From Adiantum capillus-veneris (lineage: Eukaryota; Streptophyta; Polypodiopsida; Polypodiales; Pteridaceae): a DNA stretch of 64,000 bases. The stretch spans positions 26,391,769 through 26,455,768 of the forward strand of contig CM043971.1 of assembly GCA_014529385.2 (NCBI GenBank), in the 5' to 3' direction. This document shows, in pieces, positions 11,241 through 22,349 of this stretch. Below the pieces are notes generated by a model. It ran no database searches. It was not told the DNA's origin and worked only from the letters and a program-made list of their open reading frames with translations. A program made the position numbers and the translations under genes. Numbering within the stretch: the first letter of the stretch is position 1; every line of letters begins with the position of its first letter.

Positions 11241-12680
11241 AGAATCCTAGCTCCATTCTTGGTCAACAACATACAATTCGATTGGAAATACAAGTGAACT
11301 TCCTCCAACTCCCTTGAAATGTATGGCAGATCATGTTGCAATGTTTTTGTGCAAGCATTCATATCCCCAAATACGAGAACACCACCTTCCCCTTTGAAAT
11401 AAGCAATGTCCTCTTTAATAAAAAAATGGATGATCACTATCCATGCAAGCATAAAAGGGGAAATCATGATGAGGAATGTAGCAACACCGGCTACAAAAAT
11501 AGGAACTCGTTTTGGTGTCATAATTTTGCAGCCATGCGTAACATTTGTCTTATCTTTTTTCACAATTGATACAAAATCTTTCAATCCTTTCTTAACCATA
11601 CATGTTATCCCTCCTTGACCTCTTCGTTGCTTAAGATTCATTGACCACATCAATGAACGTACATTTGTAATCCTCCAAGCCGTTAATCCTTTGTGTATCA
11701 TGCTCCCAAGTTTCAACCAGAAGTACAACATTGGCTTTGCTTGCTAGTTCATCAATGCCAACCCCCGCATTCCATGGGTATCCATTGCAATTCCAAAAGC
11801 ATATTTTCAATTGTAACTTGGCCTCATAGGTCGTGCATCCCTGTTTGCTCGAGGGACTTTTCTCCTCCTTGGGTACATTTTCTTTGTGAGAGATCTCTGT
11901 GTTTTTCTTATTCTTCTCGTCGTATGCCTTACGATGCATATTTTGTTTCTTAATAGTGTGATCTTCACATACAAAACATTTTGTATCCATCAAATAGATC
12001 CAACTATTATCAAGGATAATCTTTTGTTTGGTCTCATCCGGCATGGTGCATACAATTGGTCGTTCTCTCGAGCAAGAAGCTCCTTGCTTACCCACTCTAT
12101 ATTCTTGATAGACCATAACTCCGCATATGCCAAAGTGGGTTTTGAAGAGATCTTTGATAACAATGGCAAGAGAAGGAGGCGTCTCTAACTTCTCTTTGGG
12201 AATGCCACGAATCAAAATTTTCTTAGAACGTCGCTCCCGTTCCCTTAACTCTTCCACATCCACATTCTCAACATTGTTTGTTTGAGCCATAGCTTGCATG
12301 AGTGTGGAATTAGGAACCACATTGTTACCACATACATCATCCCAAGACTTTTTTGTGTATATATTTTTCATGTCGCATACATCCTAGCTCATGGTCTCGT
12401 ATTTCTCCTCTTTCAATACATGGTCATCCTCTACTTTTCTCATGCACTCCTTCAAAGCATTCAAGTCCACAAGAGAGAGTTTACATTCCTTGACTTCCTC
12501 TTCAAGTTGCATCAAACATGTTGTTTGCATATCAAGTGTCCTCTTGAGATTCCCATTCTCAACCACAAGTACAGGTAGCATACTATTCTCCATTGCAAGT
12601 GTCTGTAAGTCTTCACCTTGTTTGTTTATGGTCTCTTGCAATGATACCAAGTATGCCATGATCATGGTTTTTGATGTCAT
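11177..12680 (-). pseudogene. L1-like LINE: coiled coil, RRM-like ORF1 domain and AP endonuclease, broken
   Basis: Minus-strand remnant of a non-LTR retrotransposon. From 12680 leftwards: an about 95-residue Leu/Glu-rich coiled coil; TAG at 12384-12386; then in the same frame an ORF1p-like region (KKILIRGIP, followed by RPIVCTMP and a basic stretch) resembling the RNA-binding RRM and C-terminal domains of L1 ORF1 proteins; then LKICFWNCNG and VVLLVETWE, the N-terminal motifs of the apurinic-type endonuclease that nicks target DNA. A frameshift near 11640-11700 leads to GGITCMVKKGLK and FGDMNA, the later endonuclease motifs. No reverse transcriptase follows, so the 3' part is lost, the opposite of the usual 5' truncation. 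An upstream ATG at 12790-12792 in another frame may mark the original start. Confidence 0.7.
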
Positions 12681-12792
12681 CGGTTAAGTAGTTGCGTTGC
12701 TATCTCCACACTTAGGAGATTTGGGATCATTTTCCACAATCATTGTGGACCTTGTTTGAAGAAGAAGAACCCTTGCGAGTGCCGGAAGACAT

Positions 12793-13017
12793 TGTATGTA
12801 AAATAAGAGATGAAAGTCAACTTTCTTGAACATGTTCAGTTCAGAAATTTTTCTATAGAAACACCTTTCATAACTTGTAACATTTATATTTTAACATCAA
12901 TGCGTACAAGATATTGTGCTCTTCGATTGAGGCTATAGATCACCCAAATCGGAGTTCCAATGAAAAAGTTATGATCAAAAGAGTGAACTATTGTCTACTA
13001 GGTAAAAAAATGGCTGC

Positions 13018-13082
<65 letters not shown>

Positions 13083-14100
13083 CCCTTCTTTGGTCACCCC
13101 CCCTTCCTCCCCTTCTCCTCCTTGAAGTCATGAAAAACCCTTTCTTTTTATTCGCTTTTTGTTTCACAAGAGTCACATTGCCATGATTGATGTGACATGG
13201 AAAAGTGGGTTGATGATGTCCAAAATGCAACCTGCACAAAAATCCATGAAAACCACTGGAACATGGCCAAAAAGTTGTGCAAGGGAAAAATGAGGAGTTC
13301 TGGTCTCTATGGTGAGACCAGCGAGCCCTTCTAGTGCTTAGTATAAGCTATGAAAATCCATCATCCCCCTCCCTTCTCCCCCTACTTTGTAACACCACAT
13401 AGACTGTAACATGCCTCACTTCCAAACCTTTTTCCCTTTATATAGGGTAATCCCCCAATGGGTAGATTCTCCGGTTAAGGCAACACCGATCATAAAATCA
13501 TGCTACAATGACTGGAGAAGCTCACTAGCTACGATGAGGGCTTGGTTGATTTGAAGGCTATGGAATACAAGGGGTAGATGGGAAAGTTGTAGCTGGGACC
13601 TTTTCTTTGGTTGTGGTGCTTGAACTACGAGCAAGAGTTGATAATATTCAAACTATGGATGGACTACATGGGCATCTTTTAAACAAGCCACTTTATCAAA
13701 GAGAAAGAGAATGTTACAAAGAATAATTTTCTAAGGTAAGTGCAACAATGCAACAAATGTCTCTTTCCATTGGATTTATTGAGAGAATTTGAAAATAGAT
13801 TTGAATAACTATCTACTTTCAACTTATCAATAGATTTATTTGAAATAGTAAACAACTAAGCTCAGTATTCAAGTGGTAAAAAACTTGGTTGTTTACATTG
13901 ACATGGTGAGCTCAAGGCCCCTTTGTGGCAAGACTTTGGGGAGGGCTCATGTGTGTGCAATACCAATGATAGCCAATGGTGGCTTTAAGTGTGGATGGTA
14001 TGCCAATATCTATGCCTTGGTCACATAAGGCTTAGGTGGGCTTGTAAGGGATTTTTAGGTGCTCAAGTTGGATGAAGGTCCATGTGGGATATCATCATGT
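12793..14100. other. Non-coding stretch with a (GA)n microsatellite and a possible SINE-like segment
   Basis: A pure (AG)n run occupies 13021-13079. Around 13858-13925 the sequence AGCTCAGTATTCAAGTGG is followed by TTGGTTG and, about 30 bases on, GTGAGCTCAAGGCC, weakly like the split A and B boxes of a tRNA-derived SINE. No second copy was seen, so this is only a possibility. The rest has no recognised feature. Confidence 0.35.
13021..13079. repeat. (AG)n microsatellite, about 29 units
   Basis: An uninterrupted AG dinucleotide run, read directly. Confidence 0.97.
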
Positions 14101-14379
14101 CTTCTCAATTCTTGTTGCACTGCGTTATAGTACCATACATGCTAACGGATCATTGAAGATCTTAATAACAAGCATGAGAATGCTGACAAAGGAAAGTTAA
14201 AGAAGCAGAGGAAACGATAGAAATCTTGCAACTTTATAACATTGAAAAGCTATGGTGGAAATTGTACATGTAGACTTGTACTGATGAAAGTGTAGAAATG
14301 TTGGGCATCGGCTGAGAAAAGGAAATTCTCTTCTCACTACAATGTGGAAAAGAAGATCGAATTCTATGGTTTCAAGCAG

Positions 14380-14735
14380 AATGAAGTAGACCAAAGTGTT
14401 CTTATCATCGACGAGTACAAAGAGAGATTATTGTGTCGACATAAATAAACTCGACGGGCGATCGATTGAAGATGAAGTTTGTTGAGGGCTTGCAAGAATT
14501 GTTGAAGTTTCAAGTGAAGGGTGCACGCTTTGTTGATTTTAACTAGAGTAGCACAATGTTTCAAAGGAAACATCGTTCTAATAATGCTATAGAAAGTCCT
14601 TGAAACCCACCTCATCAGTCTTTTCCAAATCTTCGAGGTCACAATGCACAATAGCAACGAGGACACTTCCCTTATAGGTGGAATGGAAATGCAACCAAAC
14701 GAAGAAATCTCATGTGTGTTGGCACTAAGGATCAC
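14380..14735 (+). pseudogene. Possible gypsy gag remnant
   Basis: In the plus direction short open pieces read DEYKERLL and MKFVEGLQELLKFQV, resembling the C-terminal half of plant gypsy gag proteins, followed by CVGTKDHN, which could be a decayed zinc knuckle. Stops and frameshifts are frequent. A minus-strand open frame over the same bases has no recognisable motif. The call is tentative. Confidence 0.3.
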
Positions 14736-14744
14736 AATTCCATG

Positions 14745-15395
14745 AAAGACCGATGACGGCTAGTTTCTGCAAAATCGTTTTCAATCAGGAGAAAAATCAA
14801 AAACAAAAAGCGAAGTTGCTTTTCAGGCATGTACGCAGTCTGCGAACGATAAGTCAAAATTGGTGCAGAATTTGAAAAAAACTTTCTTCTGCAAAGTGGT
14901 AGACCACATCGATTCCGGGGCCCATAGCGGATAGTTTCTGCAAAATCTTTTTCAATTAAGAGAAAAATCAAAAGCATAAAACGAAAGTTGCTTTTCAGGT
15001 ATGTACGCAGTCCGCGAACGATAACTCAAAGTTGTAGACCACATCGATTCCGGTGCCTTTCGTGGATAGTTTCTGCAAAATCTTTTTCAATTAAGAGAAA
15101 AATCAAAAGCATAAAACAAAAGTTGCTTTTCAGGTATGTACGCAGTCCGCGAACGATAACTCAAAATCGGTGCAGAATTTGAAAAAACTTTCTTCTGCAA
15201 AGTTGTAGACCACATCGATTCCGGTCCCTCATGCGGGTAGTTTTGAAAATCGGTGCAAGATTTGAAAAAACTTTCTTCTGCAAAGTTGTAGACCACATCG
15301 ATTTTGATGCCTCACGCGGGGTAGTTTTCAAAATCGGTGCAGAATTTGAAAAAACTTTCTCTTTCAATTAGGAGAGAAATCGAAAACAAAAAACG
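14745..15395 (-). repeat. Tandem leader repeats of a minus-strand LTR element
   Basis: The region consists of repeated modules: a TAGTTTCTGCAAAATC...TTTTCAAT block, an AAGTTGCTTTTCAGG block, a GTACGCAGTC(C/T)GCGAACGATAA block, a GGTGCAGAATTTGAAAAAA block and a TTGTAGACCACATCGATT block. Full units are about 185 bp; one unit lacks the GTGCAGAATTTG block and the last two are about 70 bp. The array ends next to a primer-binding site at 15400-15411, so it occupies the leader between PBS and gag of the element whose LTR is at 15412-15592. Confidence 0.75.
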
Positions 15396-15399
15396 TACT

Positions 15400-15411
15400 G
15401 CTCTGATACCA
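15400..15411 (-). promoter_or_regulatory. Primer-binding site (initiator-Met tRNA type)
   Basis: On the minus strand TGGTATCAGAGC directly follows the LTR end CAACA. This is the common plant PBS, complementary to the 3' end of initiator Met-tRNA. It shows that the adjacent LTR is a 5' LTR and that the body of the element extended to lower coordinates. Confidence 0.85.
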
Positions 15412-15412
15412 T

Positions 15413-15487
<75 letters not shown>

Positions 15488-15592
15488 ACAAAAATAGAAC
15501 CCCAAAGTGTGTAGAATACACACATGAGATGTTGTATATATACAGGGGACCTGGAAGCCATATATTGAGTAGCTTCGCATATAAGCTCAACA
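15412..15592 (-). repeat. 5' LTR (181 bp) of the short-LTR family, with (GA)n expansion
   Basis: On the minus strand it starts TGTTGAGC, passes GAAGCTACTCAATATATGG and GTGTGTATTCTACACAC, and ends in a long (CT)n run plus CAACA. The plus-strand (GA)n run spans 15416-15486. It is very similar to 30889-31052 and to 10180-10333. Confidence 0.8.
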
Positions 15593-15684
15593 CAAAGTGG
15601 AAGCAAGTCCGCTAAGACGGAACCAAAAGGAGAAGTAGTTGTAAGCCAGGAGCAGCATGTGGAGTTGAAAGACCACAACCAATA

Positions 15685-16529
15685 TTGGGGAAACAACCAC
15701 CTCTACCAAGAGTACGACCAGTCGGCATAAGATACACACCAGCAATAAACGAACTAGAAGAGAAGGATTTGGTACCTATGCATGCATATTACAAAGATTC
15801 CAATGGATATGCAGCAAATCCTGTCTATTATCCATCGGAAGAACCTAAAATGCAAGAACCTTGGAGCATGATTGGAAGTACAGAACCACCAACAACTAAC
15901 TAGGCTGTAGGAGAAGGAAGATACAGCTTGGATGAACGAACATTGTTGTTCATAGCATACGGAGGCATGGGCGGGCAGAGGCATGCGTACCAACAGAGAG
16001 GAGCTCAAGGAGCACCTCAACAGCCGAAGGGACCCTGCTACAAGTGTGGCGGAGATCATTGGCTAAGGGACTGTCCTCATGATGAAATCATTAGAGTGAA
16101 CGCGTATTTCACTAAGTGTGGAATTACTCACTTGATTCCTGATTTCCCTAAGAACCCGAGCGAAGGAGCAAAAACTACTTTGAACATGCTGGAAGCAGTA
16201 CCTTCCAGTGGGAGGTCAAAAAACGAAACAGTAATACCTATTCAGGCAGTCACACGCGCACAAGCTCAAAAAGGACAAACGAACCCATAATTGAAGAGCC
16301 AAAGACCGATGCCCCTAGTGCAGAAATGAAAAATCAAAGAAGCACTTGGAAAGCTAGAAAGTCTCGTATGAAAGCTAGGAGGGAAAGAGAGCAAACGGCT
16401 CTATCCGAGGAGCTAAAACACACAAAGGATAGATTGGAGCGATTAGAGTATCTAACTAGTTTAAGTTCACACACTACTACAACCAAAGGGGCTTTAAGAG
16501 GTGCCCTTAAGAGGGTGCGTGTAGGGTAA
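15685..16529 (+). pseudogene. Ty3/gypsy gag, C-terminal part with zinc knuckle, broken
   Basis: Gag forms the particle and binds element RNA. The frame opens at 15685, meets TAG at 15901-15903 and continues in the same frame to TAA near 16290. It has a CYKCGGDHWLRDC zinc knuckle (spacing C-X2-C-X3-H-X4-C) at about 16038-16076. A second, decayed knuckle follows (KCGITHLIPDF), with two of its cysteines replaced by Phe. After a frameshift near 16300 a basic/coiled-coil segment (TWKARKSRMKARR, ELKHTKDRLERLEYL) continues to 16529. Similar wording in the integrase block at 21 kb suggests both belong to one family, but they are separated by unrelated sequence. Confidence 0.75.
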
Positions 16530-17430
16530 ACCCATGATACGTGGAGGCACCACGCAGCCCAGGTCTAAGGCCTTTGAAATTCCATCCAAAAAACCACTTT
16601 GAAGGTTCAAATTTCCTCCTCCTTTGAAGGTTTGCTATACCTTGCTCCAAGATTGGATTCTCGAGCCACTGAGTTCGGCCAAAACTTCATCATGCTGACT
16701 CCCACCCACCCCCTTCAACCTTGTTATGTTTAGACTCCTTGAGACAAAAGATCATCTGATCTCGCACCGTCTACAAATTGATGTTGACTTCTTGTAGTTG
16801 TACCTTGCTCATTAGGAATTTGATTGACAAGCGGTCAACTTCTATGGACTTTATAGATCATGTACCACATTGTCAAACTTGCTCGAGGCCCAAAAAAATC
16901 CAGATGGCATGATTTCCAACATCTTTGACTTGGCCCATAATTGGCCCCCTATAAAACTTCAACTGATCATAACTTGCTATCCAGAGCTCTGATTGGAAAT
17001 CCTAAAAAACAAGCATGCTTCATAATTTGAGCACTACACATCTATCCGTTGACATCTGCTTGTGCCATCTGTCCCAAATTCCCCTACCTGTCAAGGTTCT
17101 ACTAAACCTTCTAACTTTGCAATGCAATATCTTGAGCACCGGGGCTCCGTTTGACGAGCCTCCTGGACCGGCTTCTAGAGCACATCTAACACTACATTTT
17201 AGAGCACTAGCTTGGCACTTTGAGCACCTTCATATGCTATCCCATCTAGACTATCCTTGAGCTTTTTGGCCTAGAAAGCCACTTTAAACATACATTTCCA
17301 CTACCCTTTGGCTGCCCAGGGACTCCATACCTGCTCTAGCCTTCTGCACTACACCTGCCTGTAGCCTTTGCCTAGCATATATCACTTTCCAGCTCATACC
17401 AACTTTGGTTGCACCAATGTGTGCAAGACC
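16530..17430 (+). repeat. Non-coding segment with a diverged relative at about 50090-50620
   Basis: Phrases recur between the two regions in the same order: a pair aligning CCCCCTATAAAACTTCAACTG with CCCCCGACAAAACTTTGATTG, then GAGCACTACACA / AAGCACTACACA, GTCCCAAA, and CTTTGG(T/C)TGCACCA. Similarity is patchy and was judged by eye. It may be a shared LTR or untranslated part of related gypsy elements. No coding frame. Confidence 0.35.
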
Positions 17431-17439
17431 ATGGGTGGA

Positions 17440-18200
17440 GGGTGACTGGTAGCCGAGTCACACAGGGCTATCATAGCTAAGAGTGCCTTTGAGAAGTGGG
17501 GTTTTCATGTTACCAGTCCAATCTCTAAGCCAACTAGAAGTAAGAAATACATTGTGGTAGCCATTTACTACCTTACTAGGTGGGTCAAGGCTAAGGAAAT
17601 GCTCACTTTTTATAGAGATCAGGGGTTTAGAAGAAACTTAATGCGTGCATTGGTTGAGAATTTGAAGTAGAAAACGCAACATCAGTTTTCTTCACCCTAT
17701 CACCTCCAATGTAATGCTCTAGTGGAGAGTGCCAACGGACAGATCATCAAGATGTTGACAAAATATGTGTACAAGTAGGAAGCAAAGGGGAGGCTAATCT
17801 ACAAAAGTTCTTGTGGCCATACATAACATCTTACAATGTGGCTAAGAATTTCACTCCGTTTGAGTTGGTCTATGGAGAGTGCTCCCAATGCATTCACACG
17901 TACGTGCTTTCAAGCATGTGTGGTGAGTCAATGCCACTCAACACGATGTTTTGCAAGATCAAATTGCTAGTCTTGAAGCTTTGCAAATGGAGAGAGAGGG
18001 AGAAATAGAGTACTATGTGAAGTAGCAAGAGAAGCTGGTTTCCAAATTCAATCAAAGCTTGTCAGACAAAAAGATACAGAAAGAAGACCTGGTGATTAAT
18101 TATGAAACTTACTTGGATTTGACTTTCTATAAGAAGTTCAAAAAGAAGTGGACAGGTCCATACAAGGTGTAGAAGTATTTTTCTAATAGGACCGATGTTA
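17440..18200 (+). pseudogene. Degenerate Ty3/gypsy integrase
   Basis: Pieces of an integrase core remain in changing frames: FEKWGF near 17495, KYIVVAIYYLTRWVKAKE near 17545 (the catalytic Asp of the usual TDYLT is gone), SPYHLQCNALVESANGQ near 17695 (the Glu region), and NFTPFELVYGECS near 17846, then KKFKKKWTGPYKV near 18130 from the C-terminal domain. Many stops are present. It is more decayed than the integrase at 21.6 kb and represents another insertion. Confidence 0.75.
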
Positions 18201-18573
18201 GTCTCCCATGTGGATAACATTGTAGATAAGGGGGGTGGGAAACCAACCTAGAAAGATAGTGTGCGGTAGAGTAAAACTTTGTACATATCTTGTACATATG
18301 GTCAATTTGTTTTAGGTTTCTTAGGTATTAGTATGGTGTTTCTGTCTTTAAGTTCAATTAGCTTGTTTTTGGTTGTACATAAATGTTCAACAAGGTGGTT
18401 GGGCAATGATGGTGCTGTCATAGTTGGTCAATGCTAGGAGTGGTCATAAGGAGGGATATGTATATTGGGAGACTTCTCAAGAAGGTATGAAGGTCCTAGT
18501 TAGGCAGGTGATATGAAAAATGTATGTTTTATGTGTCTTTTTGGCACAAGAAGGTCTCTGAGAGCCTAGGGGA

Positions 18574-19004
18574 TGTTTTTGTTGAAGCTCACCATTGTGG
18601 CATTGCAAGGTTTGTAGAAGCACTCTTCTAAGAAATATCAAGCCACTCCCTCCCTTTGGATTTCATTTCCCTCCCCCCCCCCCCCCTCCTTTCTCTTGCT
18701 CTTTGTGTGTGTGTTTCAGTGCCGGTAGAGGTGTGTGTTCGTCGACGTTCTGTGGTGCAAAGAGAGTGAAATTGAGGTGTAGTGTATGTCAAAAGAGATG
18801 AAATGAGATGTTGTGGTGTGTATGTGTTGAATGGTGGTCTTACCAAGCGTATGTGTGTTGAGTTGTGTGTAGACTTGGTTTAGTTAGTGTAAAGTGTATA
18901 TTTTGAAGGTTTTTTCGAGAGAACAGGGGTACTATGAATACTCTGGGCTACAGAGATACATTTGCGTGTGTGATGGGTGTGTTCCCCATTTCCCCTCTCC
19001 AACA
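18574..19004 (+). repeat. Putative 3' LTR of the degenerate gypsy element (431 bp)
   Basis: A purine-rich stretch (GAGAGCCTAGGGGA) is followed by TGTTTTTG, and the segment ends TCTCCAACA, giving TGTT/AACA ends. It contains a 14-C run at 18673-18686. It sits about 370 bp after the integrase remnant, as expected for a 3' LTR. No partner copy is in the window, so boundaries are unproven. Confidence 0.4.
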
Positions 19005-19117
19005 TAAATCATTGGGTTGGACGTTTCTATAACTATGTTGAAATAATCAAAACATTGAGGGTTGTTGCTGGAATGGGTGTATCGAGCACAAAAGGTTCAT
19101 AGTATAGAGGCTTGCAA

Positions 19118-19450
19118 TCATTTTGCAAAAGATTGAGTCTTTTTTTCAGCATTATGAGTGAAACAAATAGCCTCATATAATGCCGAAGATTTAAGCATAG
19201 TCATTTTAGTTTGGATACCTTCTTGAACTTCATCTTTGTATTTTTGTGAAAGCATGTTGTCAAACTTCTTCAAGCATTCATATGTTCCACAAAAATTTGC
19301 CAAAATCTTTTAGTATACTGAGAAGATTAGTGTCACATGGAATCCAAAAAATTACTCCAAGCTCAATGAGCCTTGAAATGAAACTGTCAAAGTAAAAATG
19401 ACTCCTTCATGCAAGCTTTCAAGTCGTTCCAAGTGTGTGGACGGTCAATG
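19118..19450 (-). pseudogene. Gypsy gag remnant, minus strand
   Basis: A 61-codon minus frame reads KYKDEVQEGIQTKMTML and ALYEAICFTHNAEKK, typical of the C-terminal helices of retrotransposon gag. Further upstream on the minus strand TWNDLKACMKESF fits the preceding helix. Stops and shifts separate the pieces. No zinc knuckle seen. Confidence 0.45.
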
Positions 19451-20394
19451 ATTTTTTACAAAACAATCGGTTCAATAGTCCATAGCCTCTATGTGTTTCC
19501 GAGAGCATGAGAGCCCTTGTAAAGAGTAAGAGAGAGGATGCACATGCATCCAATGGCTAGGCCTAATCAAGCCATGAAGCTATAATCACCACAATAATGA
19601 CCAATACTATGTATTGTATACCCAAAAAGGGGAAACACTCATTGGCAATCCACAAGGGCTATCACAAGTATGCAAAGGGAAGAGAGGAGAGCAGCCCCTG
19701 ATGGAACATGGGATCAACGCCTCAAGATTGTCAGATGATCGTTATCGTTGGATTTCCTAGGGAATGAAACATTTTCCCACGTTTTCAAATTCAGGGTTTG
19801 AACCCATCCCCCCTCCTCCCTTGAGATTGATTCTAATGTCGAAGCTATCGCATACTTGTTTAAAGGTGTGTGTAATTGTGTTAAATCTATAGATCACATC
19901 GTCACGGATAAGTTCACACCTAGTTCACCTCTAATTCACATCGAGCTGACACCAAATTTGGTGTGGTGCACATACCCTCCCAAGTTCACACTTAGTTCAC
20001 ATTGAATTCACACAAAGATTGGTGTGGTGCACATACCTCCCGAGTTCACACTTAGTTCACGCCTAGTTCAAAACATGATCGGATGGCGGTAGGCTACTCC
20101 CGCCCTCGGGATGCCTCATGTGAGTCATTGCTCCCACCTCTTTAGGGAGATGTCAGTTAGTGACGAGGTATAGAAGGAGAAAGGATTTTGCAAGTCTGCA
20201 AAAATTGAAGACAATTAATACCTAGAACACATTACCCAAGGCAAGCCAAGTGGCCTAGTTATAAGAAATGCAAGAGAAAGTTCCCACTAAAGTGAGCTAG
20301 TCCATGAGGAGTTAGTTTTAATGAAGAAAATCTAGCGACAAATGATGGACAAGGTAGGTTAAAAAACCAAGTTTTACCAGTGGAGAGAGAGGGA

Positions 20395-20443
<49 letters not shown>

Positions 20444-21040
20444 AGAGAGAGAGAGAGAGAGAGAGGTCTTACAAATTGAAGGCCTTACAAATCGATACGT
20501 CCTTTAATTTCAAAAGTGGTCGAAGAAGAGATACATTTTCATGTGCGCACCCACACAAGGCTTTCCAAAAACATTTTTCCTAATTGAGGAAAATGAGGCC
20601 ACACTAGCTTAAAACTCTCCGCGTTTTCAGGTCAAAATTTGTAGCATCCTTTGATATTTACACCGAAACTCATGAAATTTTATTGGCTTTCTTCAAGGAA
20701 AAATCAAAATCTAACCAGGAATTTGTAGTTTCACTAAATCTTGGTCTTTTGCGAACATTGAGCCCCATAGTTCAACTATTTTTCTTGGCAAAGAGTTGCG
20801 GGGGTCATGAGGCGTGAATCGCCCCCTTCTAGATTTTAGTACGATACAATGGTATGCAAGGATCAATGCTAGGTGTAATCATGCTTTGGCATCCCCCATG
20901 AGCGACTATATGGACAATTGAACTCAAGGAATTTCTTTTGCAATGGTTAATTTGAGAACCTCCATTTGTTGCCCTGCCTCCGCAATGATTCAATTGCTGA
21001 ACTCAATTGGCTCATTGAGTGTGAAAGGAGAGGTGACAAG
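19451..21040. other. Non-coding with short tandem repeats and a (GA)n tract
   Basis: Between 19905 and 20075 a module of about 75 bp (AGTTCACACTTAGTTCAC...GGTGTGGTGCACATACC) occurs two to three times. A (GA)n tract with GGGAGA interruptions lies at 20382-20466. No genes recognised in the rest. Confidence 0.5.
20382..20466. repeat. (GA)n microsatellite, interrupted
   Basis: GA dinucleotide run interrupted by GGGAGAGGGA at the start and by a TCTA step near 20440. Confidence 0.95.
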
Positions 21041-21044
21041 CTGC

Positions 21045-22349
21045 TTGCCTATTGACATGATGGCCTAGGAGTATCAAATATTGATGAGAATGGGTGTATA
21101 TTGGCCGAAAATGCAAGAAAGTGTTCATATGCATATCAAATCATGTATTATCTGCACTTTTCCAAAACCGATAGAACACGCGACTCTATTCAAATTATTT
21201 GTAGCACCCAGATGGAGTAACTACATTGTAGAATACCTTACCACCGGAATACTGCCTGAAGGAATGAGTAGATCACGTATCAAAACGATCACGAAAGAGG
21301 CAGAAAACTATGTATTGATTGAGGACAATCTTTACAAGAGGGGAAAAGACAATCAATTGAGAATGTGTGCAACGGAAGAGGAATACGTTCCTATCTTAAA
21401 GCAAGCACATGGCGGACAAGCTGGAGGACATTTCTCAGCTGACAAAACGGTGAAAGCAATTCTTAATGCTGGCATATGGTGGCCTACACTATCCATGGAC
21501 GCTGAAGAGTTTGTGAAACGATGTGATGATTGCCAGAGGACAAAGATTCCTAGAGCATGAGATGGCATGCCCTTGAGGCCAATGCTGGGGGCAAGAGCGT
21601 TTGCAAAATGGGGAATAGATTTTGTAGGACCAATTGCGCCTCCTGGATATAAATCGCACGCTCAATACATTATTGTGGCAACAGATTATCTAACAAAGTG
21701 CGTTGAAGCAAAAGAAACAACCAAAAATGATGCGAAAATGACAGCACGATTTTTGTATGAGAACATTTTCACCAGATATGGCTTACCAATAGAGATAGTG
21801 AGCGATAGAGGGACTCACTTCGTCAATGAAGTGATTGAATTCCTATTGGATGAATTCATGGTAATTCACAGGAAGTCAGCTCCCTATCACCCACAAGCTA
21901 ACGGCCAAGCAGAAAGTATTAATAAGATTTTGGTGACAATTCTCACGAAAATTGTTAGCGAATTGAGAGCCGACTGGGATCAGAAGCTGCATTCAGCTTT
22001 ATGGGCATATAGAGTAGCGTACAAAACCTCAATCGGAACGACTCCGTTCAACATGGTTTATGGAATTCAAGCGATTTTGCCACTTGAATTTCTTATCCCC
22101 ACGCTTCGAGTCGCTAAAGAATTAGAATGGATGGGCCATGAATTATCCAATCAAATAGATATCCTAGAAAAATTGGATGAAACTAGATTGAGAGCAATTG
22201 CATCAATCTACGCGCAAAAACAAAACATGAAATCATTCTTTGATCAACATGTTATAAGCAAGGAATTTGCTATGGGGGATTATGTCTTAATGTATACCCT
22301 GAAACAACATTCCGAAAACTCAAAAAGCGAGGCAATGGATCCTATGTGA
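21045..22349 (+). pseudogene. Ty3/gypsy integrase with two zinc-binding (H2C2) modules, one nonsense codon
   Basis: Integrase joins element cDNA to host DNA. A first H2C2 module is partly visible (HDGLG near 21057 in another frame, then MRMGVYWPKMQ and CIIC by 21153). A linker follows (RWSNYIVEYLTTG...YKRGKDNQLRMC), then a complete second module: HAGGQAGGHFSADKT, GIWWPTL and CDDCQRTK near 21400-21550. TGA at 21558-21560 stands where CGA would be expected. In the same frame the catalytic core continues with WGIDFVGP, ATDYLTK, VSDRGTHF and YHPQANGQAES, carrying the D, D and E residues. The frame closes at 22349; the C-terminal domain continues in the next frame (22346 onward). Sequence upstream is lost; RT and RNase H are not visible. 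Confidence 0.85.

Noticed and set aside
13858-13925. Possible tRNA gene or SINE promoter boxes
   Set aside because: No cloverleaf can be drawn and the B box is poor, so it is not listed as an RNA gene; only a weak SINE resemblance is noted.
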